A stretch of DNA of 64,000 nt from Humulus lupulus (lineage: Eukaryota > Streptophyta > Magnoliopsida > Rosales > Cannabaceae): assembly GCF_963169125.1 (NCBI RefSeq), contig NC_084798.1, positions 196,163,481-196,227,480 on the forward strand. The letters are read 5' to 3'. The number at the start of each line of letters is the position of its first letter. Within the stretch, counting starts at the first letter, position 1. The translations under genes and the position numbers were made by a program. Shown here piece by piece: positions 21,915-33,307 of this stretch. The notes below the pieces were generated by a model. The model was not told where the DNA came from, did no database searches, and saw only the letters and a program-made list of their open reading frames with translations.

Positions 21915-23291
21915 ACATGCATTTATTAAACTAATTAATTAATTCTAAATTAATTACTAGTTTATTTATAACCGTGTGAATGTAACTAATTATAAAATCA
22001 TACAATTATAAAAGAGTCTGTTTCTATAATTAAAGTGATATAGAATTATTACCCATTACATTCATCAAACTTTACTAAAACTCATTTTAAATAAAGTTGG
22101 TTATCCTAAAAGACCTATATTAACTATTGCCTTTATTATGGTGTGATTTACCAAGTTTTAACTAATTTAAGACTTAGTAGTTTACATGCAATTGATTTCA
22201 CTAAAACAATTCACATAAACATATAGGACAATCCTAGATAATCATGTTTCTACAAAGAAGATGCATGATTAATTAAAATTGTGTGGGGTTTCTTGTATGT
22301 CATGTAATTGACTAATGCATGATCATGTTATCAATCAAACATTAATTAATATTTATTTAAATAAATACAATAAATGATGAACCGAATAGCTATTGGGTGT
22401 TTCTAAATTTACAACCCTAGAAAAAATATAAATTAAAATTACAAAGTGGGCTTCCAAACGATTACAAAAGCTTTATGCTGCTTCTTCTTCTCTTAGGTCC
22501 ATCTTCATAATCTTCAGGAATTTATAAGGCCCATTAATTAATTAGAAACTAATTTTTTTAATTAAAACTAATTTTGAATTAAATAACACTGTATTATTTT
22601 TTTAATTTAGTTGAATTTAAATAATAAAAAGAATCAAATTCAAATAATTATTTAAACTTAAGATTTTTAAAATCTTAACCAACTAAAAGATGTTATATTT
22701 TTCTAATAAAAATAAAACAAGATAATTAACTTTTCAAATTGCAAAAATTTAAACAAATAAAATATAGTTGCTAAAAATTAGGAATTTTTTTAGCATCTAG
22801 CTTGGTGCACAAGCTAGGGGTGGCTCCAACTGGGGCGTTAAGGGCTCGGTAGCTTCTGGGCAGGCCGAAGAGCACGCAGACACATGGGATCGGAGCAAAA
22901 GGGCGCACGCAGGTGCGAGGGCTTGGGGGGCCGAAGAGCTCGCGCAAGACCTGGGTATTGACGTGAGGCTCGGGTGGCAGGCGCAGGTCATGGGCTTTGG
23001 CCATGTGGCTCGGGTCCCTCCCTTTTTCTCTTTTCTCCTTGTGACCAAAATTTTTACAAAGCTATTTCTCAAATAAAATAAAATAAAATCTCCTATGCCC
23101 CATAAATGGCTTACACAAGATCTAAGAAAATTAAAATACAATTCCTAACCTAATAATACCATATAATTAATGATTCATCATTCAACCAAACATTCACAAA
23201 ACAAAACTATCCATTCAATATATACGTATCATTATGCATATAAAAAAATGCAAGAAATCCACACAACATTTAATGTATACATATATGTAGA
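21915..23291 (-). other. Non-coding leader of the copia element
   Basis: AT-rich (TAATTAATT-type runs) with no coding frame of note. It holds one abrupt GC-rich patch at 22796-23020 built of recurring words such as GGGCTCGG, GGCCGAAGAGC and GGCTCGGGT. Open frames there come from the GC content and are not supported as genes. Confidence 0.4.
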
Positions 23292-23305
23292 CCGCTTTGG
23301 TACCA
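23292..23305 (-). promoter_or_regulatory. Primer-binding site of the copia element
   Basis: The minus strand TGGTACCAAAGCGG lies two bases inside the LTR edge and resembles the initiator methionine tRNA site TGGTATCAGAGC with two changes. Confidence 0.7.
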
Positions 23306-23307
23306 AT

Positions 23308-25130
23308 TGTTTCTATTAATTTAGAAAATCAGAGACGTAACGAAAGGGGTGGTGGTTTTAAAAATTATTAATATCGAGCTAGGATCAATACATATATTTA
23401 TACATTACATCTACACACAAAATAAGAACAGAAGAATACCTCTTGTAACCTATCAAGTGTCCCTGAGTTTTTTTGTATAATAAAATGATCTTCCTATCCA
23501 CACGAAGACTCACACCAAAGTCTTCCAAGTCATTTCTCAAACACACAAGGACGTGTGTGGGCACATAAGATTCAGTAGTTTGATTATTTAGGCTCTCTAG
23601 ATGTTCTCAACACATGAGATCTAGAGAGTTTGGAGAAGATAATGCTTTAGAGAGTTCTAGAGATTTTTTTTAGCTTAGAAAATTCTATCAACTTATCTGA
23701 CTTTTTTCCTGATTAAAGATCATTTTTTAAAGATAATAAAACAATTTTATTTTCTTTTAATTTAATTATTTCAAAAATGATTTGTTTGATTTTTATTTTT
23801 AATTATTTATTTTATTCAAATTAAAATAATAATTAAATAAACAAATAGTATTTGAATTTTAAATAATTCAAATCACAGGGACACGTGGCACTGGAGTGTG
23901 GCGCCACTCACTGTGCATGCACAGTGAGTGGCGTGTAGCACACTCCTATGTCCCTAATTTTTCTCAGTTGTTTGTTTAATTAAAATTGAGATAATATATT
24001 TATTAAAAAATAATATAAATATTATTTCAAAATAAATATCAATTAATTCAAAATTAACCTTATCTTAATTTATCAGTTTTGAATAATTATCTTATACTAA
24101 GATACTATTTAACTCTATAATATTAATCCAAACACTAATTAATATTAATTTCAACTAATATAAAGTTTTTCAAATAAAAACTAATTAATCAAATATTTAA
24201 TTAATTAATTATACATAATTATCACTTAGCCCTGGAAAATTAACTCATTTGGAATTTAGTCCTTTTTCTCTATTAATCTTGTTTGTGACATATTTACCAT
24301 TGACAATGTAGTACAGAGGCGACTCATGGACCATGGATCTATAATACTAAGCTCTAATAAACCAGACTATTAATTAAACTCTTTAGTTAAATAATTTTAT
24401 TTATTAATTTCATTATTACTCCACTATAAATATGGAATTGCACTCTTAGTAGTTATAGAATTATATTTACAGAGTAGTCTCTTGCAGTCCATTGATATAA
24501 TCAATATATGTAGCTTTGTCCTCCAGTTATTGGTTTGTTAATTAGAGCTGGTCAATGTTTATCATTTTACCCTTCTAATTACCTCTTGTTCCTTAAGTGC
24601 CATTAATTCACTAGTGAAAAATTAATCTATAATCATATTATAGATTTGAGCTCAATAACTATTCAGTCCCAGAATTAACCCTTAAGGGAACTAATATTCG
24701 ATATTGTAGGAAATCATGGATTCCATTATTGTAAAATCATGTTCCCAACCATTCAAGTTATTAAATCTCCAAAAGAAAAGTCAACAACCTCATTATATTA
24801 AGAGACCTTAACGAATGAATCAAAAGATCCAAACTGTAATTTTATAAAGAAATTAATTCACATCGGTCCTGTCATATATAATCATAATTATATAAAGTAC
24901 ATTTACCAAGATGTCTATCCACATCAGTAATCTTAATCTAGATTACTTGCATCACACTATATGCTTAGTAAATCGTACTAGCAACCATTGTTCAAAGATT
25001 CTAAACTTTAATATGTTGCTGACTATTTTATTTATTATATATGATCGCAATTCTCTCGTACGCATACAAGATCATATTCTCATAAATTAATATGAAATAT
25101 TCTGATATTTATATATAAATTTTTCAAACA
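23308..25130 (-). repeat. 5' LTR of a Ty1/copia element, 1.8 kb
   Basis: On the plus strand it runs from TGTTTCTATTAATTTAG to TTTTTCAAACA, so on the minus strand it starts TGTTTG and ends AACA, next to a primer-binding site. A TATA-like box (minus strand TATTTATAG) lies near 24428. A long hairpin occupies 23878-23954. There is no second copy in the window. Assignment to copia rests on the nearby same-strand copia gag fragment and the initiator tRNA site. Confidence 0.65.
23878..23954. repeat. Nested inverted repeat with a perfect 30-bp palindrome
   Basis: The centre at 23903-23932 is a perfect palindrome of two 15-base arms meeting at GTGCATGCAC without a loop. Outside it GGAGTGTG pairs with CACACTCC and GGGACA pairs with TGTCCC, giving an imperfect hairpin of about 77 bp in an otherwise AT-rich LTR. 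Confidence 0.92.
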
Positions 25131-25311
25131 ATAATTTCGATAATCAAATATAATAAAATTTTACTTTTATTTAAATCAATAAAAAAAATGTCTTTTCACG
25201 TGATTTTAGGGCACTAACCCTAGCAAAGAGGTGCAAAAACTATAACGATTTCATTAAAGTTAACATGAGCGGGTTGAATTTTGTTGTAGGCTTATAAAAA
25301 TTATCTTTTTG
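25131..25311. other. Short unassigned spacer
   Basis: AT-rich sequence between the copia LTR and the next LTR. It contains CACGTG at about 25197; no gene or repeat is recognised. Confidence 0.5.
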
Positions 25312-26441
25312 TGTAATGACCCGACTAATTCTAACACCTCGGACCATTAAAACTACTAATACATAGCTACTATTTTGGAATATATGCATAAAATAATGGA
25401 ACTTTATTATAAAAATCCAAAATACGGGATCCCATTGTTATTACATAAAAACATAAAGAAAACATAAACCTTTAATTATTTGTTAAGATATTAAATGCGG
25501 AAAAATAAATACATAAATTGAAAAGACCCAAAAATATAAACTTCATCCTCGATCTTCCAGCAGTCCATCCATTCAGTCCATCCCCAAAACACATGCCAAA
25601 GCTGCCATGAATCTGTCCCGCCATCCAAGCTTATTTTCCTGCACCATATAAAATAAAAGGAATGAGCCTAATGCCCAGCAAGGAAAATCTACTAAAACAT
25701 AACATAAATCATAAGACTAAAAACATATACTATAAAACATATAACGTAAAAAACGTATATCATATAAACATAGGAGTACAATATTAATGGCCATTAACTC
25801 ATTACCGTAGTATGTGATAAAACCATCTAGGTCCTTTGTCTACTAATCGAGGTAGGTTTAATCATAACTCTAATCTACAATAATGATAAAAATCTTGGGA
25901 TTCATTTGCTATCTAAGCAACTATATTCCCCAAATGACTACAACATAAACATAACATAGCATATAAACATATTATAACACATACAATCTAACCTATTTTC
26001 CTTACCAAAAACCAGGATATTGGAGACAAGAACGGAATTGGAAAACTCCTAAAACCAAACAGTAAGAATCATAAGTTTCTAAAGAAATGGAGATGAAAGG
26101 AGATCTAAACCATCAAGATAGAAACTTACCGAAAACCTTAAGTTTCAAGAAACTTAAACACCTAACCAAAAGCCATAATAGCAAGTTAGGATTTGAAAGA
26201 AAATAAAAGAACTATAATGGACTAAACCTGAGGATAAGAATACCTTGGATAGACTAGGACTTTGATCTACACCTCAGTACCAAAATGTCACTCTATCTTA
26301 CTTCCCAAGTGTTTAGAAAAGCTTAGATTGAAAAGCTTTTAAATCCCAAAACCCTAGTATTTTCTCTCTAGAATAAACTTAGCAGATTGGAGGCTCTGAA
26401 GAATGCTTGAATGATGAATGAAATGATTGAGTACTAGGTCC

Positions 26442-26449
26442 TATTTATA
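26442..26449 (-). promoter_or_regulatory. TATA box of LTR copy 3
   Basis: Minus strand CTATAAATAGGACCTAG, identical to the box in copies 1 and 2. Confidence 0.7.
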
Positions 26450-27147
26450 GAGTTCAAGGAGTGAAACTAACCTTTTAAAAATAATAAATAAATGAATAAT
26501 AATTGAATAAATTTGAATTTTTTGTTCAACAAATGCCCATAACTCGGTCAAAAACGTTCAGGAGCAAATCTAGGTTGTTGAGGGCTATTTCTAATTTGAT
26601 TCTGCAAAGTTTCAAAAACATCAAAAAGAGCCGATATATTGCCCCCTATAGGCGATATATAGTCTACCCCTATGTCCCAAGCCTCTGTGGTTTCGTTCGT
26701 GCGAAGTTGATGTGTTTTTCGTATCAACCTTAGGCGACATATTGGCCCCTAAAGCTGCGATATATCAGCATACATTGATATTTTAAACATGTTTTTGCAC
26801 AATTTCAGCACACTTGAAGTTTGTTAAAACAACTTTGGTTGAATAAAACATGATCCTAACAACTGCTGGAAGGTTCTAGACTTTCTAGATCTATCCTTTA
26901 TTAATTTATTCATCTAAAATGCTTAAATCCTTAATAAACATACATGTGACAAGTGTCACGCTCTTAATTATTCTATCTAAATCTTAGGTTATAATAAATA
27001 TTATTTCTAGGACCAGCAATATTAATCAAACCTTATATTAAAATTAATATTTCTAAACTATAGGTTAAACTTATAAAATCCATAACTATTTCTATGAGTT
27101 TCCAGCTAAATCCCAGCTTGAACCAATAATCACGAAAACTAAAATAC

Positions 27148-27247
27148 AAGCTGCTGCTGCTACTGCTACTGTTACTGTTGTTGCTGCTGCTACTGCTACT
27201 GCTTCTACTCCTGCTGCTGCTGCTACTGCTACTGCTACTGCTACTAG
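27148..27247. repeat. Expanded GCT/ACT trinucleotide array
   Basis: About 33 trinucleotide units, mixing GCTGCTGCT and ACTGCTACT. Copy 2 has six ACT units at the homologous spot (about 21861-21880) and copy 1 has TAG/TAT units (about 11768-11790). Confidence 0.9.
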
Positions 27248-27260
27248 GTCCAAAATGTTC

Positions 27261-28099
27261 TTTGGAGTATATAATAGTACCCAAAAAAGTTTGGAGGCAT
27301 TTAGAGGTGTTTTGAGTAAATGTATGAGGTGAAAAGTCAATGGAATAGTCGTTGTATCACCTGTTTAACGAAAGCCCAAACAGGCGATGCATCGCTTGTC
27401 AAGCAACAACACGTCGCATCTGTCATCCGTACAGAGTAATACAGTTATATGTTTTGGCTCCAAAACTCAATTTAAAATGCTCTAATCTAATTGGTTAACA
27501 CTAATGACGGTTGCTACACTATTTTTCATCCGTGGCCCTGGGTTGCGCTACTGCTTTAAAGAAGAAAAAACCCTAAAAAAATTTCACTTCTTCACTTTGA
27601 ATTTTTTTCCCCTCTTCTCCATACCTCCGAATCCACCTTCCCAAACACTACTTTCAGCCATCAATCTAACAATTTCCATTAAATCACCACCTGCAAGCTA
27701 TTATCCATCCATATTTTCCCAAACTTACCTTCAAAATCATTTTTCTTCATCCAAAAGGCCCCAAATCCAAAAATTCCCCATCCAACACCTTGGGGTTTTG
27801 ATTATTGTGCTTCAAAAAGGAGAAGAAGGGTGGAATCAAGGGTATCTCACACAAGTAAGTTCAATTTCATCATTCTTTGTGAAATTTTTGTGCAAAATTG
27901 GTAGTTGTGGATAAACTGTTGTGTGGGAATTTTTATGGAGAAATCTTGTGGATTGTTGTGAGTGAGATTGAATAGTTGGTGAGAAATTGGACTATTTGTG
28001 ATCAATTTTTGTGTAGGAAAGTGAGAAAAACAAAGGGGTAGTTTTGCCCAAAATTTTCTAGGAGTTTTGGTGATTAAATTAGAGTTGTGTAAGATTGAT
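27261..28099 (+). other. Leader region upstream of the plant-transposon-protein ORF
   Basis: It begins with sequence containing a GCGATGCATCGC palindrome (about 27382). Then comes a C/T-rich stretch with AAACCCTAA (about 27568), resembling a plant 5' leader. A possible intron runs from ACAAGTAAGT (about 27855) to TTTTGTGTAG (about 28016). Short frames here are not convincing. Confidence 0.4.
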
Positions 28100-29013
28100 A
28101 TGGGTCTAAAGAGAAATCCTCCACGCACTGCTCATTCCAAAAAGGCCTCTAAGCCCTCATCCTCCCACAATGTGCCACCACCACCCACTGATTTTAATAC
28201 CAACAAATTCAAAACTAAGGAGGTTGCAGAATGGTTTAAAAAAATTAATGGGAAATCAGTTGTTTCGGAAAGGGGAATGGAGTATTAAGTGGAACCATAC
28301 CCGAATGACCTCCCATATGAGACAATAAGATCTGAAATTGCAAGAAGATATTGGGGTATGTTTTATAAGCCAATACAAGTGGATAGTGTTAATTACTCTC
28401 AACTGTATGAGTTTTATGCCAATTTCCCAAGTCAAGATGAAGAGCTAAATTTTTTTGTTCGGGGAAAGGAGGTGCCATCAGACATTGATTCTTTCAATAC
28501 TTTGTTCCACCTACCTACTCTTTCAGGAACTGATGATGAGCATTGGCAGTTGGCACATTTTAGTGAGGTAGATTATGTAGAGGTGGTTGAGACATTGAGC
28601 ATGTCGGGGGCTCGATTTACTTATCATGGTGATGACCCCAAGCATTTGTTCCAGTGGCAATTGAATCGCATTGCCCATGCATGGGCCTATTTTGTGAGTG
28701 CTCATCTGTTGCCCAGTACTCATTTGTTCTCTATTGATCGGGAGAGGTGTATGTTGGTTTATGCTTTAATGACGAGGAAGACAGTGGATGTGGGACGAGT
28801 GATCAGATATAGCATCAAAAACATAAGTAAGTTCAACACCGCTGGTGGCTTGGCTCATGGCACGTTTATAACTCAATTGTGTGAAACTTATGAGGTGTCT
28901 GTCATTGAAGGAGACCTCATTTGGAAGCCCATGAAACCGATCACTATTTCCATGGTTCAAGGTTTTTCTCCGGCCTCTCTTGAGCCCCAACAACCTGGCC
29001 AAGCCCCCAAAAG
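28100..29013 (+). pseudogene. Putative plant transposon protein ORF (Athila/Ogre type)
   Basis: The likely start at 28100 gives MGLKRNPPRTAHSKKASKP, a basic low-complexity N-terminus. One TAA at 28286 is followed in frame by a 250-codon stretch containing IRSEIARRYWGMF, YEFYANF, VRGKEVPSDIDSFNTLFHLP, DDEHW, WAYFVSAHLLPSTHLFSIDR and LMTRKTVDVGRVIRYSI. This order is typical of the putative plant transposon protein domain in extra ORFs of Tat and Athila retrotransposons. Its function is unknown. The reading runs into a tandem duplication at 29014 and stops at 29053, so the C-terminus is missing or replaced. With only one nonsense codon in about 300, it is among the best-kept ORFs in the window. 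Confidence 0.7.
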
Positions 29014-29505
29014 ATGTATGATTATTCTTAAAACTTGCTTGCTTGCTACTTGAGACGAAATCCTAGATGATGCATGTTTAGGAAGATGATTTAGGCAATT
29101 TTTGGAACGATTGAACCTTTCAATTCAACATTGATTAATTTAATCCCTAGTCATCCGTTTTGAGCTTAAAGTGAATTACTTTGTTGTTGGCACCTATTTT
29201 GAGCCTACTTGAAACACTTCACTATTTTTCCTTCCCTGGGATTTTACCATGGGCATATAATGTATGATTATTCTTCGAACTTGCTTGCTTGCTACTTGAG
29301 ACAAAACCCTAGATGATGCATGTTTAGGAAGATGATTTAGGGAATTTTTGGAACAATTGAACCTTTCAAGCCAACATTGATTAATTTAATCCCTAGTTAT
29401 CCATTTCGAGCTTAAAGTGAATTACTTTGTTGTTGGCACCTATTTTGAGCCTACTTCAAACACTTCACTATTTTTCCTTCCCTGGGATTTTACCATGGGC
29501 ATATA
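29014..29505. repeat. Tandem duplication, two units of 246 bp
   Basis: Units start at 29014 and 29260, both with ATGTATGATTATTCTT, and end in ACCATGGGCATATAA. They differ at only about ten positions. The first unit overlaps the last codons of the ORF, so the duplication includes the ORF end or truncated it. Confidence 0.92.
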
Positions 29506-30269
29506 AGTATTTGATTGGGGATTGGTTTTGTAATGGGATGTATTTTGGATGGGGTGTTATCAATAAATGATTGAGAAAAATTGAAAAAGATTGAGAAAAA
29601 TCAAAAGAAAAAATAAATGAAAAAAAATAGAAAAAAAAAGGTTAGATATTGAAAGTAAACTACATTCTCTTTGTACATACATTGAAAACTAAGTTTGGTG
29701 GAGTGTAGTTTGGAAAAAAAAAAATTTGTAAGTGTGAATTTTCTCAATCTTAGAAAAGATAAGAAAAAAAAATTGGATTGTCTTTGGGTTGTAATGTGGA
29801 TATCAAGTTTGGTTTGTGTGGTTTATATGCTTATGGTAATTTTGAGCTTAAATGACATTTTATCTACCTGTGCCTAAGCCTATTGTTATAACCAATAAAA
29901 GCCCTATTGATTCTTAAGCATGTGTTGTCTACATTAGTGGAGAGTAGTAAGTGATGCAAGCATATGAGATAATAAAATTTGATGGTTTGTGGTGAGTAAT
30001 TTGGTAAGTTCAAATGGATTCAAATGCATGTTATTTATTGATCATGATTAGGAGAGCATATATTTGTTTGGACCTGAGTGAGTTGAAGATACATGTTGAT
30101 TGAAATTCTGGATTATCAAGATGGTTGAATTTTTGAAAACTATATGAGCATGACAGACATAATTTGGAGGTTTGATTTGTTGTTGTCAACTTGATTCGTC
30201 TTTGTTTGGTTGTTTTATGTTTTTAGGATTGTTTAAAGTTCATTACTGGAGGGCGAGTAAAAGCTATGT
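29506..30269 (+). other. AT-rich 3' untranslated region before the Athila-like LTR
   Basis: It contains A-rich runs (GAGAAAAATTGAAAAAGATT and related strings near 29570-29640) and no supported coding sequence. Confidence 0.5.
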
Positions 30270-30280
30270 TTGGGGGAGTT
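30265..30280 (+). promoter_or_regulatory. Polypurine tract of the Athila-like element
   Basis: GTTTGGGGGAGTT lies directly before TGTTGAG, the start of the LTR. Athila and Tat elements have the same arrangement. Confidence 0.7.
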
Positions 30281-31667
30281 TGTTGAGTCTAGTTTTGTGT
30301 TGTGTTTTAGGTAGTTTTTTTATTAAGTTTCTCTATTTTTAGTGCGGTATTATGCTTGTTTTTGTTTGTTTTCAAGTTTTAGTTTATAAATAAAGGTAAA
30401 GAACAATTTGAGCAAATTGGTATAAAAATGATGAAAAATTGGCTTTTTGGTGTTGATTCCGTGAAAAGATGAATTCTCAAGCAATTTTATGGCTTCAGTG
30501 AATTTTCAGGACCAAAAGCACAAAAATTGAAGAAGTTGTTAAGGGTCGCGACGCTACGATGCTGAGTCGCGGCCAGGTCCATGGCAGAAAGCCTGTTTTT
30601 CGAGGTTTGACACGGGATGCGATGCAGGAACAGAGGGTCGCGACGCAAATGAGTGTGTCCGCCCAGAAAATTTACATGGCCCGCAGCACTGAAGAGGTTG
30701 GGCCGTGGCCCGCTTGACGTCCATGTGAAACCCAAATTGACAAGGGTCGCGGCACTTGAAGTGTTGGGTCGTAGCCCGCATTGCTTCTAAAGGAACAAGA
30801 ATTAGGTTTTAATCCTAATTTCGAAAGGAGAGAATCAAAATAGAGAGGAGGAGGAACTCTGAAGCAAGGAACATACCGTGGAGCATCTCCATTCGCTCTC
30901 TACAGGTCTTTTTCTATTGCCTTTTAATTCTATGTTATTTTTAATTGTTGTTTATGTTTAGAATGATAATGTTGAACTAAATCTTTATTAAGGTTTTTAA
31001 TGGATTCTCTTGAACTCCTTTGATGATATAATGCAATACTAGTATTTTTTTCTTCTTCGTCTATTAAGCTTGTCTCAATCTATTTTAATGCATGAAATGT
31101 GATTGGCCATCTTATTTCATTATCTATTTGTGTTTGAATTGAAATTCTAAAAGGTGAAATTTAAACAAGCTTTGATTGAAACAGCATAGATTTAATCTAG
31201 AACGAAAGTATCTAGGTTATTTGTGTAGCATCTAAGTTGTGAATTCATTGCCTCCTAATTGTTGAATTTATCATAGAAATATAGAAAGTTCACAATTAGG
31301 TTGAGTTTTATAATTCCTAATTCGATTATAAAATACCTTGACAACTTGTTACCTTAATAAGAAGAAGAGTTTTTAATTTTGTGTTAGTGATTGGTAGGAG
31401 TGATTGTAGATGAAATTAAAACCCTTAATTGTTTAAATCCTTGGAACTTTATTGTTGTTTATGTTCTTACAATCTTGCATTATTTTTAGTAGTTTTATTG
31501 TTTCTAATTATCAAGATACAAAACCAATTTTCGTTAACAAAATAGAAACTAACAATTAATTATCTGGTAATTGATAATTCAGTCTTTGTGGGACGATACT
31601 TGGTCTTACCAAGAAATTATTATAAATTGCGACTGTGTGCACTTACATAGCTTTAATTTTCGCAACA
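30281..31667 (+). repeat. 3' LTR of an Athila/Tat-like element, 1387 bp
   Basis: Starts TGTTGAGTCTAG after a polypurine tract and ends TTTTCGCAACA after GTGGGACGATACTTGG and GTGTGCACTTACA, the U5 wording usual for Athila-like LTRs. A GC-rich word patch (GGGTCGCGACGC, GGGCCGTGGCCCGC, GGGTCGCGGC) occupies 30545-30784. The matching 5' LTR is not in the window. Confidence 0.7.
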
Positions 31668-32719
31668 ACAATCCAGCGTGTTCTTTGTGTGAGGAGGTTG
31701 GTTACATATTTGTGCTAAGGGAGGTTCTGGTGGTGAGAGCCACCATCGAGTGGTGAACCGCCAGCGAGTGGCGAGGGCTATCAGTGATGAGCCCATGGCC
31801 TGTGTGACCGACAACAGCCTAGAGTCATTAGTGACGGGGTCCGAAGCGATAGATAAGCAATCAACTCGTGTGATTAGCAAAGTCCCTTGGACATGGTGAA
31901 TCTTCGTTGGTGGGATCTCGCTGGTTAAGTTGACTATGGTCGATAAAGTCCATTTTTGTCTAAGTGTTGTAGGGGTGATGATGGTCACTCTCTTGGTGAA
32001 CGACAGTGATCGCGATACTTTCGCACTTCACCACTTATTTTGACACGTCATCAACTACACGAGCCGCCATATGGCAATACCAAAATTGGATATAACAAAC
32101 GGTGTTTCATTGGTAGAGTTGGCCCATTTCAACATGTCCAACCAAAGTTCATATAGTTATTTTGCAACTTGTACCCATCCAAAAAATTCACTCTAATTCG
32201 ACTAGTTAGGTTAACCAATTTTTTTTTTTTTGCCATTTTTTTAAACTTTTATTTTGAAAAAATAGTAATAAATCAAATAGAAATAACAATTTTTAAAGAA
32301 GAGATAAGCAATTAACTTAAGTTTTTATTTAATGATATATGTATTATTAAAAAATAAGAATGCCTAAATGGTTGGATTGGGTCAAGTTGGGCAAGTTGGA
32401 ACCATGATCTAACCCACCCATCATTTCAATAGTTAGATTTGAAATACAACTTAAGTTGTATATATTCAAGGTTGTTGGGGCTATTATTTGTGGGGTTAGT
32501 TGGGTTAGAAAATTTTGCGTTCACCCCTATTTCTTTTACATTTCTTTCTACCAGAATAGTAAAAGATAACGAGTTCAAAGATCTTTACTACATTGATGTT
32601 CTTCAATTTTTTGGTTCCTTATCATTTCCTTTAGCTTCAAAATCTCCTTTGAAAAAATAAATTATGAAGAATACAATATGATTTTCTAAATAAAAAAATA
32701 GTTAGATATCTATGGTATT
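31668..32719. other. About 1 kb with nothing recognised
   Basis: The first 400 bp have GGTGG/CCACC-rich words (GGTGGTGAGAGCCACCATCG), the rest is AT-rich. I found no gene, repeat ends or RNA gene. Confidence 0.5.
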
Positions 32720-33115
32720 TAAAAAAAATGTTTATATTTTTTTGGACCCTGTGTTTTTTCTCATTACTTGTTTTGACTTTGTGCTTTGACAAATTATTTT
32801 TTGGACCCTGTGTTTTGTAAAATGATTCAAATAGACTCCTAAACCCAATTTTGATCAATTTTTTTTGAACTAAAATCATAAATAATTCACCAAACTAACA
32901 ACTCAGAACAAAAGTATAATAATTATGTCTAACAACTGTGTTGTTATATTATATTTTTTGTTCAATAAAATTAGGTTTAGAGTTTTATTTGAACCATTTT
33001 ACAAAACACAGGGTCCAAAAAATAATTTGTCAGAACACATGGTCCAAACAAGTAATGAGACAAAACACAGGGTCCAAAAAGATATAAACCCAAAAAAATA
33101 TGTTTCTAGATACAT
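32720..33115. mobile_element. Hairpin MITE with arms of about 160 bp
   Basis: The left arm (TTTGGACCCTGTGTTTT at 32750 and 32793) is mirrored by AAAACACAGGGTCCAAA at 33003 and 33064. The reverse complement matches over about 160 bp with a loop of roughly 80 bp. Arm wording (ggaccctgtgttttgtaaaatg) resembles the TIR of the Mutator-like element at 34980. I could not find a clear target duplication. Confidence 0.78.
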
Positions 33116-33307
33116 TTTATTTTAAATGTCTTCTTAAGTCAATTTTGTTTTTCCTTCTCTATTACTATATTAATTATAAATTATTTATTAGAAATTTGAT
33201 ATATATTATTAATTTTAATATTAGAGTAAATAGTAAATAATCTAGATATACTTATCAAGATTAACTTATTCAACTAAACAAATACAAAGTGAAGCAAAAA
33301 GGTTACA

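Larger units (their letters stand above)
18200..25130 (-). mobile_element. Remnant of a minus-strand Ty1/copia element with nested insertions
   Basis: A 1.8 kb LTR (23308-25130) is followed on the minus strand by a primer-binding site, an AT-rich non-coding leader (23291-21915), a nested solo LTR with Cassandra inside (21914-18964), more leader (18963-18395) and the gag fragment. Apart from the nested insertions the leader is about 2 kb, unusually long. The rest of pol and the 3' LTR are absent. Joining gag to this LTR rests on orientation and spacing only. Confidence 0.45.
25312..27260 (-). mobile_element. LTR, family 1 copy 3, probably solo
   Basis: Starts TGTAATGACCCGACTAATTC on the plus strand at 25312 and is collinear with copy 2 along its length: TGCAG (25639) and GGTAAGG (26005) module ends, TATA box (26449-26442), CGATATATCG patch (26632-26784) and the region before the trinucleotide array. 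The right end is blurred by the expanded array (27148-27247) and I could not find a target duplication. No internal region adjoins it. Confidence 0.65.
28100..31667 (+). mobile_element. 3' end of an Athila/Tat-like Ty3/gypsy element
   Basis: The ORF at 28100, an AT-rich untranslated stretch, a polypurine tract and a 1.4 kb LTR follow one another on the plus strand. No gag-pol and no 5' LTR are present, so the element is 5'-truncated or an internally deleted derivative. Confidence 0.55.

Noticed and set aside
22771..23141. Two overlapping frames in a GC-rich patch
   Set aside because: Abrupt GC composition in a copia leader with no recognisable domain and no start context. Composition explains the frames.
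27033..27340. Poly-Ser and Val/Ala-rich frames
   Set aside because: They are translations of the GCT/ACT microsatellite in an LTR.
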